Below, in pieces: positions 40,033 to 50,690 of a stretch of 64,000 bases of DNA (its first letter is position 1; each line of letters opens with the position of its first letter). The notes below the pieces were generated by a model, which was given only the letters and a program-made list of their open reading frames with translations, searched no databases and was not told the origin of the DNA. Location: the NCBI GenBank assembly GCA_030068145.1, contig JAPJBO010000982.1:1-64000 (forward strand). The letters are read 5' to 3'. A program made the position numbers and the translations under genes. The DNA comes from Diplonema papillatum. Its lineage: Eukaryota; Euglenozoa; Diplonemea; Diplonemida; Diplonemidae.

Positions 40033-40169
40033 GTTGAGGTTACTTTGGATTAGAATGCAAGTAATCTGTCTGCATTGCCGGCGTCGCGGTTATCTCTTCG
40101 CACGTGATGTGTCACGTTTTCGCCTCTTCAGCCTCGCTTTCAAACGCGTGTACAGGATCCCCCTACATA
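40033..40169. other. Short intergenic or intronic segment
   Basis: No feature beyond the possible splice donor just upstream. Confidence 0.4.
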
Positions 40170-40335
40170 CCTCTTAGAGTTGATCAAAATAGTACATGTT
40201 TCCTTAGAGTTGTCCATTATAGTACATCCCAAGATAGTACGGTTTTTCTTAGAGTTGATCAAGATAGTACATGTTTCCTCAGAGTTGATCAAGATAGTAC
40301 ACGTTTCCTTAGAGTTGTCCATTATAGTACGTTTT
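40170..40335. repeat. Minisatellite of about 30-33 bp
   Basis: Five to six units of the type TTAGAGTTGATCAAGATAGT plus ACATGTTTCC, with a variant TTGTCCATTATAGTAC. Confidence 0.85.
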
Positions 40336-41548
40336 GCTCATGGTATGGTCTCTTATCCTGTTCTGTTCTGTCCTGTGGGGTCGGATGCCAGTCGGCCACG
40401 GATCACAGACAAGTACTCCAAATACACAACGGCGTCTTGTTGCCTTCAGGCACTAAGACGTTGGCCGGGTGCAGGCACAGCCGGGTTGACAGGCGGGCTG
40501 ACGCACCGTGAGCAGAGCAGTGTGCCGCTGGGAAGCGTTGCTGCAACGTTGTTTGCTAATTCGAGAACACCCCTGCTGACCGAGTTTGGACCAAACCTCA
40601 GTAGGTGAAGCTCGGGCCCTGGTCGCGGGTGCAAACAGGGAATGAGCTTCTATATCCACATTTGGACTGTCAGTCCAAATGTGGAAAAGCCGGTGGGGAA
40701 AAAGAAGAAACAAAATGGCACTGCACCATCACCCAGGCCGGCCAATGTGCAATCCGAGGCACTGTCGTGAAGGCACGTCGCGTCGCGCTGTGTTGAGCCC
40801 ATTCCTGAGTGAAGACGCAACAAGCCGTTAGCGGTCCAAGTTTTGAAAATGGGCCGGAGACCAAGCTAATGCCCTGGCGCAAGCCGCGTGTACCAAACGT
40901 CATACTTCGGGAGCGGGCCGCCAACGCGTTCCCCCCGAGCCGTAGCCTTGCTGCTGCGGCGGTTTTCCCGCAGCATAAGCCGAGCGAAAATAGTTAATTA
41001 TCCTAGAGGGAAATAGCTCTTTATTCTCTAGGGAAATAGCTATTTATTTCCGAGCAAAAGGTAGTTTTCTGCACGAGTAGTGTTCCAGTGTGCCACGAGT
41101 GGCCATACCCAACCCCCAACCTTGCACAGGTCGGTAGGGCCCTGATCGCGGCTGCAAACCGCGTGTCTAAAACGTCATACTTCGGGAGCGCCCGCCAACG
41201 CGTTCCCCCCGAGCCTTACCCAACCCCCAACCTTGCACAGGTGCAACAGCCGGCGAAACCACCTGAGCCGGACGCGGCGAAAGCCGTCGTCTGCCGACGC
41301 CCAACCTCTCCGTTACGTGTCAAAGCGTCGGAAGAAGCAGAGCGAACGTATGTCGTGTTTCCGACACCACACTTTCGTTGTTGTGTTGTTTGCTTTAACA
41401 ATGCGTTGTTGGCACTAGCATTTGGTGGTTGGCAGCGCACCTCGTGCAACTTGCCAAGAGGTGAGTTCCGCTAGCGCGCACGAACAAACACGAAGAGCCA
41501 TCCGAAATTTTCATTCCCAGACGAAGAAAGTTCCAAACTAGCACTCCT
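40336..41548. repeat. Dispersed repeats, no gene
   Basis: 40656-40684 is a near-perfect palindrome, arms CCACATTTGGACTG and complement around one T. The surrounding 40640-40930 recurs diverged at 48605-48960 and 49310-49380. Two direct copies of ACCCAACCCCCAACCTTGCA (41107, 41218) and of a 55-base stretch with AACGTCATACTTCGGGAGCG (about 40898, 41172) follow. 41387-41497 belongs to the family also at 37205 and 50195. Confidence 0.75.
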
Positions 41549-41576
41549 TTGTCGCACAATAAGCCCTGCTTCCTTG

Positions 41577-41730
41577 GCGTCGTCGTCGTCGGAGACATCC
41601 AGCGACGAAGACGCTTGCGGCGTCGAAGAAGGCCCGATCAAGCTAGACGCCCTCCTCGGGGATGGCCGCCGAGGAAAGGGCGGGACGCCACGTGGGAAGG
41701 CCGGTGGGAAGATGCTGGAAGGTGTTCTGA
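41577..41730 (+). pseudogene. Partial duplicate of an internal exon segment
   Basis: Matches 41985-42130 of the following gene (Ser-rich run, EEGPI-LDAL-GD). It reads in a different frame from the long open frame that crosses it and ends in TAA near 41734. Confidence 0.7.
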
Positions 41731-41871
41731 AGTAATCTGCAATCTAAAAGTGATCCAACGCGTGCTAAAAGGTGTTCTGCAGGTGTTTGAAAATGTTCTA
41801 AGCGACCTAACGTGTCGACCGCATATTTTCCTGCAACGTTCTACAGTGTCCTCATCCCACACAATCCGCAG

Positions 41872-42577
41872 ATACCAACACGAGCTTCGCGACCTGCTAA
41901 AGCACCTCGACCGCGTCAAGACGAAACGAGACGAGCTGGAGCAGCGGCGGCGGCACTTGGAGGCCAAGCGGCAGCAAGTGGCGAAGCGCCTTGCTTCCTT
42001 AGCGTCGTCGTCGTCGTCGGAGACGGACAGCGGCGAAGACGTCAGCGGCGGCGAAGAAGGCCCCATCGGGTTGGACGCCCTCATCGGGGACGCCCGGCCG
42101 AGCAAAGGGCGGGAAGACGTCACGTGGGAACGCCTGGAACTCGCCCGCATCGCGGAGAAGTGCACGAATGAGCTGAGCAGCGTAGTGGAGCGGCTGGCGT
42201 CGACCCACGCGGATAACCTGCTGCACGTGCTGGCCCCTCGGCTCCGGGCTGAATTGACCGAGAAAACACCCCCCGTGCCCGTGGGGAGGCCTGTGCAGCG
42301 CGGTGCGTCGCCGGTTCAGGTGAACTTGTCCGGGACGCTGTCGTCGACGCTCGATGCGTTGGGCGGTCTTTTGGAGCACCGCCTGCATCAGCCTGCGGCA
42401 GGGTACATCGCGGAGCTGCACCAAAGGCTGGCGTTCGCCGTGGGGCTGTTCAAAGACGACGGTGAGGACTCGGAGGAAGAGTCTCCCGCGGCGGAGGCGG
42501 CGGCGGCTGTAGAGCAACCGCAGCAGCAACACCTGCGCCAACAACAGCGGCGAGGGCAAGAGCTGCAGCAACAGCAA

Positions 42578-42612
<35 letters not shown>

Positions 42613-44284
42613 AGAACATCAACAGCACCAGCAGCAACAACAACAGCGACCTCAAGAGCTACATCAAGAGCAACAGCAACAGCGACAACAGGAGAAGCAC
42701 CAACAGCCACAACAGCAAGAGCAACGGCACCCAGAACAAGAACACCAACAACGAGAACAGCAACAACAACAACAACAACCCCACGAGCAGCACCACGACT
42801 ACCACCAGCACCCCCAGCGGCAGCAACACCGGCGGCGGTCCCAGGAAGAGCAGCGGCGCGGGGACGGGGGCGGAATTTGCGCCGCGCCCCCGTGCGCGTG
42901 CCTGCGCGACGGCGGCACGCGCGTGTCGCGGTTCTTCCACGCGCTCGACGTCGACGGTGACGGCCGCATCACCGCCGATGACCTGGCCGCGGTCCTGACG
43001 GCTGCTACAGGCGAGCCGTGGCCGCGGTCGAAGGCTCTAGCGGTGCTCACCACCGCGCTGCGCAGCAGAACACCCAGCCTGGGTGTCCCCCCTTGCTCCA
43101 TCGCACCGACGGACTGCGACCCGCTTTTTGCCGTGAAAGCCTGGGAGTACGTCCGAACCCTAGTGCGGGAGCCGAGAACGCTGGCGACCGCACGCAGGAA
43201 AGCCACCCTCATCGAACGGGTGAAATCGGACGAAATCAAGTGCAAGCGGAAGTCCGACAGGAAGATGCAGGCCGTCCAGAGGCAGATCGCAGGCGCGAAC
43301 CGGGAGGCCATGCGGTTGAAAGCCGACACGGCGCTGGACAGGCTCCAGCTTTCGGCCGCCATCGGCCGGAAAAAGAGGTTGATCGACCAAATGCATGCGA
43401 TCCAGGCCGAAGCCCCGGCGCCGCCGCCCGCCCGGCCGGTGCTGACCCCCCGCGAGGAGGTCATCCTCCGCAGCCACCGCTGCATCCAGACAGCCGCCGA
43501 GCTCCGCCGGTCCAACCCGGACGCGGCAGCCAGCCTCGCCGCGACCAGACGGGCCCAGAGCAGGGCCGCTGCGCAGCGGGGGACCCCCCCGGCCAAGGGC
43601 GCGACCCCCACGGCACTCCCCGCCCGCCCCCCGCATTTCCCCCTCCCGCCGCTGGTGTCGGTGCACCTTGTTTCCGTCGAGCACCCGCTGCTCGAAGGGA
43701 CGTATCGGTACCAGCCGGCGCGCAACGCGTGGGTTGCGAACCCGGCGCTGCATGCCACCGCCCAGCGGGGAAGCACGCGCCGAAGCGCGGCGGGTGGGTC
43801 GAATGGCTCGCAAGCTTGCACTCCCGACGTCGTCACGTTGCCCGATGGAGTTGAGCCGCTTCTGTTGAAACCCGCCGTTTCGTGCGGGCGTGACTCTACC
43901 GGTGGTATCTCGACGACAGTGACGTGGATTGTCGAAGGAGCTGAGACCGGTGTGCTGCTCTTGGAGAGTGAGCCTGTGGGTGTGGCTGCTGACTGGATGG
44001 CGGATCCAGCGGCGCCCGGGTTGAAGGAGCAGTTTGTCGCTTTAAAGTGGGCGGGGTCTCCGTACACGACGGTTCTGTGCGAGGCGAGGCTGCCGAGCGC
44101 GGTGCAGGCGAGGCCCCTGCTGGAGGGGAGCGCCAAGGCGCTGACCCGCGCGCTGCGTGCGTGCCCCATACCGGCCGCTTTCGCGGACGATCCGCTGCGG
44201 AAGGCCCTCGACTTGGCCCACGGGGCCTCCAACGAGGAAACCGAAGAGAGCTTCCTGCGGTCGGTTCGAGAGCTTGTTTCCTGA
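41872..44284 (+). CDS. Coiled-coil, poly-Gln, EF-hand protein (3' exon)
   Basis: About 804 codons of open frame ending at 44284. No ATG exists in frame near its 5' end; an acceptor-like CATCCCACACAATCCGCAG at 41853-41871 suggests an upstream exon. Order: coiled coil (RDLLKHLDRVKTKRDELEQR), Ser/acidic stretch, helical region, Gln-rich tract (42510-42840), one canonical EF-hand loop DVDGDGRITADD from 42947 (calcium ligands all present), a second helical basic region with KRKSDRKMQ, then a Pro-rich linker and a C-terminal domain with VSVEHPLLEGTYRYQP. This suggests a calcium-responsive scaffold, perhaps cytoskeletal; that is inference. Codon use is strongly GC-rich. The final third is duplicated at 44.7-45.2 kb. 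Confidence 0.6.
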
Positions 44285-44553
44285 CCGCCTGTCGCGGGAA
44301 TTCCGTCTGTTCCGGTTGGATGGATGGGCTCAGAGTGCTCACCACCATACCACAGCCTGCAAAACTCGAACCACAACATCACCTTTGGACGTCGCAAAAT
44401 TGGGCTGCCTCGACGAAGCACCGGAAGAAAGCATCCTAGTTGCGGAGAACGCTCGAGAAACCTGTCTCTTGACGACCTTTCAGGAGGTTGCATGCAGCGT
44501 GCGGGCTTACGTACCGACTCATCGTGCTTGCGCACAATCGCGTACTGCACTTG

Positions 44554-44749
44554 GAGAGTGAGCCTGTGGGCGTGTGTGTGTGGGCCTTTGAAGCGTGGAT
44601 GATGCCTCTCGCGCTGCTCCCCTTGAGGTTCCTGGCTCATGCCAAAGCGCCGCCGCCCGGGTTAAGGGGTTGCGGCATCAGGCGTGGGCCAGGGCCAGGG
44701 AGGCTGTTCGGAGGGACCGTTCGCGGGCTTCCGAGAGTGAGCCTGTGGG
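44554..44749 (-). mobile_element. LINE 3' fragment with 17-bp target duplication
   Basis: GAGAGTGAGCCTGTGGG occurs at 44554-44570 and 44733-44749. Between them (44571-44732) lies a minus-oriented LINE 3' end whose last about 67 bases match 8377-8445 (GGGCCTTTGAAGCGTGGATG...). It is 5' truncated, inserted by target-primed reverse transcription into the duplicated gene end. Confidence 0.8.
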
Positions 44750-45225
44750 TGTGGCTGCCGATTGGATGGCGGGTCCAGCGGCGCCCGGGTTGAAGGTGCA
44801 GTTTGTCGCTTTAAAGTGGGCGGGGTCTCCGTACACGACGGTTCTGTGCGAGGCGAGGCTGCCGAGCGCGGCCCCTGCTGGAGGGGAGCGCCAAGGCGCT
44901 GACCCGCGCGCTGCGTGCGTGCCCCATACCGGCCGCTTTCGTGGACGATCCGCTGCGGAAGGCCCTCGACTTGGCCCACGGGGCCTCCAACGAGTAAACC
45001 GAAGAGAGCTTCCTGCGGTCGGTTCGAGAGCTTGTTTCCTGACCGCCTGTCGCAGCGCTTTAGGTGTGCGGAATTCCGTCCGTTCCGGTTGGATGGACAG
45101 ACTCAGAGTGCTCACCACCACGCAGCCTGCAAAACTCCAACCGCAACGAGCAGCCCCAGCGAAGCAACGGAAGGAAGCATCCTAGTGGAGAACGCTCAAG
45201 AAACTTGTTTCTTGACGACCATTCA
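44733..45225 (+). pseudogene. Duplicate of the EF-hand gene's C-terminal end and 3' flank
   Basis: Matches 43964-44480 with about 95% identity by eye, including the ALKWAGSPYTTVLCEARLPS region. It has a small deletion (VQAR missing) and an early stop (GAGTAA in place of GAGGAA). No promoter or 5' part, so not a gene. Confidence 0.85.
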
Positions 45226-46164
45226 GTTCAGGTGCAAATGCCACGCGTGTAATCGAAGGCAGGGTTTGCAGCAACATACACACCAGCCTGGCACATGGCA
45301 CCGGGGGTGACAAATGCAGGCCCTCGTCGCAGATTCGCCGCATTCAGCCGTTCGAAGAAGACTAAGGAAAAAGAAAAAAGAAAAAGAAAAAGGCCGCTCC
45401 TGGTCCAGGATTGTGACGGTCAACCACAGCTTGCAAAGCTTGAGTCGGAGGCAGCACAGTGCCACAACCCCGTCCGCTCTGCCCTGTGGCTGACCGTCTC
45501 GACGAGCTTGTGTTCAGCGCGAGCGCCAAGCCCCAAGGTGCGCCAAGCCTTGATGCTTTAGTTTGGGAAATCGGTAGCCACTTGACCCGTGGCTCTGCAG
45601 TACCGCCGAACACGTGAAGCTTGGCTCCCGTGTAGCAGGCTTTTCCTAGTACCCTCAGCCGTTCGAAAGAAATAATATTGCGTTTTCCATGCGCACGTCT
45701 TGAAAAGTTGCAGTTTTCCTCTCCCATATATCTGTAAGTTTCCCAAAAGAAAAAGGTCTGCGAAAAAGAGATGAAGTCTCCGCCCTCGGCAGCCCATTTC
45801 CATGGGCGACGAGGACCAGACGACCGATCCAAATAACAACATGAAAAAGTGAATCCGGGGGTTTGCTCTCGTTTCGGGCTAGTGCTGCGTTGGTGGGGGA
45901 CTTATCGGCTCAGCGAACCACACATACTCGACTCTCGTTCATGGTTGTTGAAAGTAGTCCGCTCCCTTGAATGCTGTTTCGCCAGATAGTAGGTAGGGAC
46001 AGAAGGAATCTCAAGGGTCCATTCGTGCACGTCTTTATTTAGAAGACGAGGCATTTGGATACCTTAAGGGAGTCGTAATTACCCGCGTTTGACCTGATGG
46101 GCGCCAGTGGTTGTTCACGGGACCGCTCCGACATGGCGTGTTGAGCTGGAATGTGTGGTAGTCG
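45226..46164. other. No gene recognised; dispersed repeat
   Basis: 45385-45530 is related to 49440-49550 (CCGCTCC-GGTCCAGGA, GTGACGGTCAACCACAGC, GCTGACCGTCTCGACGA). The remainder holds no supportable feature. Confidence 0.5.
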
Positions 46165-46497
46165 TGCATGGCTTCGACGAGGGGATTCACTGCGACCACC
46201 TGGATCCTTGTGTTTCATCGTGACCTCTCTCGTACTGGCGCTGGTGCGTCCTTCTGCAGGCACTCGTTGCATGGCGTCGACGAGGGGATTCACTGCGACC
46301 ACCTGGGTTCTTGTGTTTTGTCATTGGACTCTCTTCCCACCAAGCTACGGTTGGGTCATGCTGGCGCTGCAGGCTCTCGTTGCATGGCGTCGACGAGGGG
46401 ATTCACTGCGACCACCTGGGTTCTTGTGTTTTGTCATTGGACTCCCTTCCCACCAAGCTACGGTTGGATCATGCTGGCGCTGCAGGCACTCGATGGC
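46165..46497 (+). repeat. Tandem repeat, about 113 bp, three units
   Basis: Units start ATGG-TTCGACGAGGGGATTC or GCGTCGACGAGGGGATTC near 46168, 46271 and 46385 and run through CTACGGTTGG and TGGCGCTGCAGGC. The second and third are nearly identical. Confidence 0.85.
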
Positions 46498-46730
46498 TCG
46501 CATGAAGGGTTTCCGTGCCACTCTGGGTTGCGTTGTGTGTGTGGGAAGGGGGCAAACAAGAGATGTGCGGTTCCTTTGGCCTCGTTGATTGCATCAATCA
46601 GCCTTTCCAACCTCGAGACGAGTGGAGAGAACAAGAGTACATCGCCCTTCTCGGGACAGTGCATGATTCCACTCGACGCTCATCTCATCAAGCTAACTTG
46701 CTAGTTTATGTTTATGTGCGTGGAATTCTG

Positions 46731-46916
46731 ATGCGGAGTATAGCTGATGTGTGCTTGTGCGTGTTATCTTAGAGTCCGCGCGTGTTGTAGCCTGATGCGG
46801 AGTATAGCTGATGTGCTTGTGCGTGTTATCTTAGAGTCCGCGCGTGTTGTAGCCTGATGCGGAGTATAGCTGATGTGCTTGTGCGTGTTATCTTAGAGTC
46901 CGCGCGTGTTGTAGTA
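46731..46916 (+). repeat. Tandem repeat, 62 bp, three units
   Basis: TGATGCGGAGTATAGCTGAT then GTGTTATCTTAGAGTCCGCG begins near 46731, 46794 and 46856; the units are identical apart from a 2-base indel. It lies about 200 bases before the membrane protein gene. Confidence 0.9.
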
Positions 46917-47124
46917 GCTTCGCACTCGGGTCACACCCAACGCTCCGAGTGTCCTTCGATTGAGATCCCATGTCGTTTTGGAGTCCGGAACCCCTGACAG
47001 GCAAGACAAAGACACAAAAGCGCAACAATCGAAGAGAGAAAGGGGAGGTGCCGGGCTGAGTGAGGAGAGCTTCGCAGGGGGAGGTGACGCGAGTCAGCGG
47101 GGGGACGGGGCGGTCGTTGGCAAG

Positions 47125-48428
47125 ATGATGGGCGAGGGAGAGTGGCAGAAGACGTTCACGCTGATTACGATCGTCATCCACTTCGTCCACCCGTTGCTCT
47201 GCGTCGCGAATTACCTCGACTGGGTATGCTTCGTTCACTTGTGTTGCAGTGAGGAGACCGCAAACTCCGGAGAGATGGTCCCTGCGCTCTAACTCGTCTC
47301 TCTCTTTTCACTCCTTGCCGCTCGAAGGCGAGCGATTTGCACGTCAACTCCACAGCGCAGACACGCGGGATCTTCCACGGCGGACCACACCGTTTCACTC
47401 CAAAAAATACCAGTTTAGATTGTCAACGCTCAATTTTCTTCCACCCCAAGCCGCAGCAGGGGCAGGTACCGAGGCCACTTCAGGACAAAGAAAATGACAC
47501 CAGCCGACTTTTTTGAACATCGCATGTACGCTAGCATCAAACATGCTTGAGAGGCAGGGTTCCGTCTAAACCTTAAACTAGTCTATCCCTTTCCCACCTG
47601 TGTTGTGTGTTTTCTACTTTACATTTTCTTCGAAGCAGAGTATACACTGCGAACATGTATGAGCGGCAGTGTTCTGCCTAAAGCTTAAACTAGTACTTCC
47701 CTTTGACTTTCATCAACACCGTGCAGGTGCGCCATGAGGAAGAGGAGCTCGGGAGCCGGACGGTGAATTTGTACCTGGCAGCGACTATTATAGCGACGTT
47801 GATGTACCTGATGGTGGCGTCCGTGTTCTACATGTGGGCGTACCGATGGCCGCTGCCGGAGGAATACGCGCAGAAGAGGCGGATCTACGGCGTTATCGTG
47901 AACCTGCTGTTTTCCGACGTTCCTTTGTTCGCCATCGAGGTCGACATCATCTGGAAGGTCGGCGGCTTCGTCGCGGGGATCCAGGGCGCGTGCTTCCTGT
48001 TCACGTGCTTGTCGTTCGCGTACAGCGGCATCCGGACGTGGATCTACCTGATGATCACCGTCATCAAAGCGACGCACCCCCGCCACCACGGCGGCGTGGC
48101 AATGCCGGGGCACATGGGCGGGGGGTATGCTGGCGGGGGCGGCATCGGCGGCGGTTACGGGATCACCACGCAGCCGTACCAGCCGCAGAACCACGACTAC
48201 GACCTGCGGAGGCGCGACCCGTCGATGAGCCAGGGCGGGCTGCAGATGGGGCCCACCGGCGGCGTCCCGACCGGCGCGATCGGCGGCCGCTCCGCCGCGT
48301 ACGGCGGCGGCGGCGGGTACGGAGCGAGCCCCTTCGACTACAACAGCGGCGGCGGCGCCCCGGGCATGGGCTACGCCGCCGGCGGCATCGTCCCGCAGTC
48401 GCGGCCCGTCACGAACGAGTGGAACTAG
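47125..48428 (+). CDS. Four-helix membrane protein with Gly-rich tail, two exons
   Basis: Exon 1 47125-47223 (MMGEGEWQKTFTLITIVIHF...YLDW), intron 47224-47726 (GTATGC ... ACCGTGCAG, 503 bases), exon 2 47727-48428. The join is in phase 0 and gives 266 residues. Predicted membrane segments: residues about 10-30, about 45-67, a third around NLLFSDVPLFAIEVDIIWKV and a fourth around ACFLFTCLSFAYSG/WIYLMITVI. After the last helix comes a His/Arg patch and a long Gly/Tyr/Pro-rich cytosolic-type tail ending PVTNEWN. No family is named with confidence. The intron contains a repeat stretch also found near 59.84 kb (GAGACCG-AAACTCC, GAGAGATGGTC). Codon use is GC-rich. Confidence 0.7.
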
Positions 48429-50378
48429 CGCACCTCCTTCCCCTACCCAACGATGATACACCAGCCAGGCCGCCAGTTTCAATTTTCTCCATGGCAACAA
48501 GCTTGCTTGTCTGTATCAAAAAGTGTCGGGTGGCAGCGTGCGGTGCCAAATCACTTACAAAACGGCTGTGCGCACGAATAGAGCCACGACACTTTTTTGC
48601 AAGAAATCAGGGGATTAGCTTCTACATCCATATTTGGGCTGTCAGTCCAAGTTTGGAAAGACCGCCGAGAAAAAAAGAAATAGAAACAACTACAAGAAAC
48701 AGTCTAAAAAATGGGACTATACCACCACCAAGCCCCGGCAGAGTGGCCAATGTGCAAATCTGAGGGCCTCTAAGGGCCCAGCCTTGTCGTGAAGATACGT
48801 CGCGTCGTGCTGTATTGAGCCTATTTCCTGGGCTGCAGGTCTTTCGAAGAATTCGGCGAATACAATGTATCGAATGGGTCGGCGGGTGTGAGGCAACTTC
48901 TGTTCGCACTGCCCTTGCGACAGGGTGGTGGAGGAGGGGAGCAAGCTAACTTGGATGTCTATGCATGATGGACAAACCCGTTTCTTCGGGCCTGGAAATT
49001 TGGTGTACCATACCGTTTTTTTTCCCGGCTCGCTACGCGAGCCGAAAAATTGATTATCAGTATTTGAAGAACACTGAGTGGAGATGACCTCTACGATACA
49101 TCAGAGGGCCACACATGTTACGACCATTAGTTAAGTGCGTAGCGTGTAACTCCATTCTTCTACTGTACTCAGAGACAAGATGTTGTGGTACCGGGGGTTC
49201 CAGTCGACAAATCCTGGCTGTTGCTACACCGCGACACTAGCGGTTGCGGCTGGAGAGGAGGCAGAGACCCGTGCAACACTGGCAGGTGAGTCCCCTAAGT
49301 GCAGAAACCGCTGAAAAACAGTGAATCCACAAAAAGCTGTTAGCGGCCCAAAATTGGGGAGACCAAGCTAATGCCCTGAAGAAATGCAAAAGAAAAAAGA
49401 AGGGATTGATAGCAGAACCACCACCCAAGGAAAGGAAACGAAAAAGGAAACGGCCGCTCCGGGTCCAGGAACGTGACGGTCAACCACAGCGTGCAAAGCT
49501 TGAGTCGGAACCCCGTCCGCTCTGCCCTGTGGCTGACCGTCTCGACGAAGTCCAGAAGCTAGAGTTAGAGAGGGCTGCCCGAGTCACGCCCGAAAAGGGG
49601 GTGTTCTGCGCCCAAAACACGTGTCGTGTGCATGTGCATTCGAGAAGCGGGTGTAACACCCGCTTTTTAACCGCCAGCTTCAGCAAGCTCAGCTGGAACA
49701 GAAATCTCGCGTAGAGCATCAGGGTAAAAGCTTGCCCGAAACACGGTCTTCAGTACCGACCCTCGGTGTGAAAGCATGGCCTGACGACCCTTTGCCCCCA
49801 CCCTGGGCCACACCGGCCTTCCGAGGTTTGTTGTACGCCGTATTACTACAAGGACGGGCACCTGACTCTTCGGGATCCAAGGGCCGTACTAAGCCCCGTG
49901 CGATGGAGGACACTGAGGTGTGATGGAGCGGCGCCTCGAGCACTGCTTCGTTTCCTTTTGTGACCTCCTCTTTGTTCTTTTTTTTTTTTTGGCGAACCCT
50001 TGTCCTTTTTTGTTTTTGTTTTTGTTTTTCTAGCGTTTATTGTGGTTTAGAGGTTCGGTGGTTTAGGGTCTCCGGTTGACCATTGAGGCTGTGAGGCGGG
50101 CAGTAGGTATGCTTATACACTTTAGCTACGGCTGGCCATGTTTGTAAGTGTTGCGACCGACACCAAGAAGAAATTCGCTTAGTTCGTCCGTATGTGGTTA
50201 ACAATGCATTGTCGGTACTAAAAATTAGTAGTTGGCAGCGTACTACATGAAACTTGCCAAAGCAGGTGAGTTCCGCTAGGTGCGCACAAACAAAAGAAAG
50301 CGCCATACTAATTTTTTGTGCGCTTTCGTTGGCCACCCGTTGCGCTCTGGCCCCTCACAGCGGCTTTCTTTTCGTCGA
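48429..50378. repeat. Dispersed repeats, no gene
   Basis: 48605-48960 and 49310-49380 relate to 40640-40930. 49440-49550 relates to 45385-45530. 49553-49685 recurs at 53945-54070 (CAGAAGCTAGAGTTAGAGAG, ACACGTGTCGTGT, then a CGGGTGT/ACACCCG inverted repeat). 49748-49800 relates to 25545-25600. 50195-50300 is the inverse of 37205-37307. No gene is supported. Confidence 0.65.
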
Positions 50379-50690
50379 AGCTTTACCAGCTTCGGCTGAC
50401 ACCATTGGCGCACTTAACCATGGGAGAAGAAGACGACTGAAAACACAGACACGAAGATAGCTCAAAGCATCTGCAGAATAACACGAAAAGCCTCCGGGCA
50501 AAATCCCGTTTTCACACGACTGAAAGCATAGACACGAAGATAGCTCAAAGCATCTGCAGAAGTACACGAAAAGCCTCCAGGCAAAATCCCGTTTTCACAC
50601 GACTGAAAGCATAGACACGAAGGTAGCTCAAAGCATCTGCAGAAGAACACGACAAGCCTCCAGGCAAAACCCCGTTTCGTTTTCACACTT
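50379..50690. repeat. Tandem repeat, about 75-80 bp, three units
   Basis: ACTGAAAGCATAGACACGAA through CAAAATCCCGTTTTCACAC is repeated from about 50436, 50518 and 50602. A single copy with the same 5' flank is at 31205-31350. Confidence 0.9.

Noticed and set aside
42799-44640. 613-codon minus-strand frame opposite the EF-hand gene
   Set aside because: It is antisense to a frame with a canonical EF-hand loop, a coiled coil and strong third-position GC. The minus frame is a by-product of that composition.
46960-47292. Reading the 110-codon frame at 46960-47292 as a separate gene
   Set aside because: The part from 47125 is exon 1 of the membrane protein; the donor GTATGC at 47224 and the in-phase acceptor at 47726 join it to the next exon, and the rest is 5' UTR and intron read-through.
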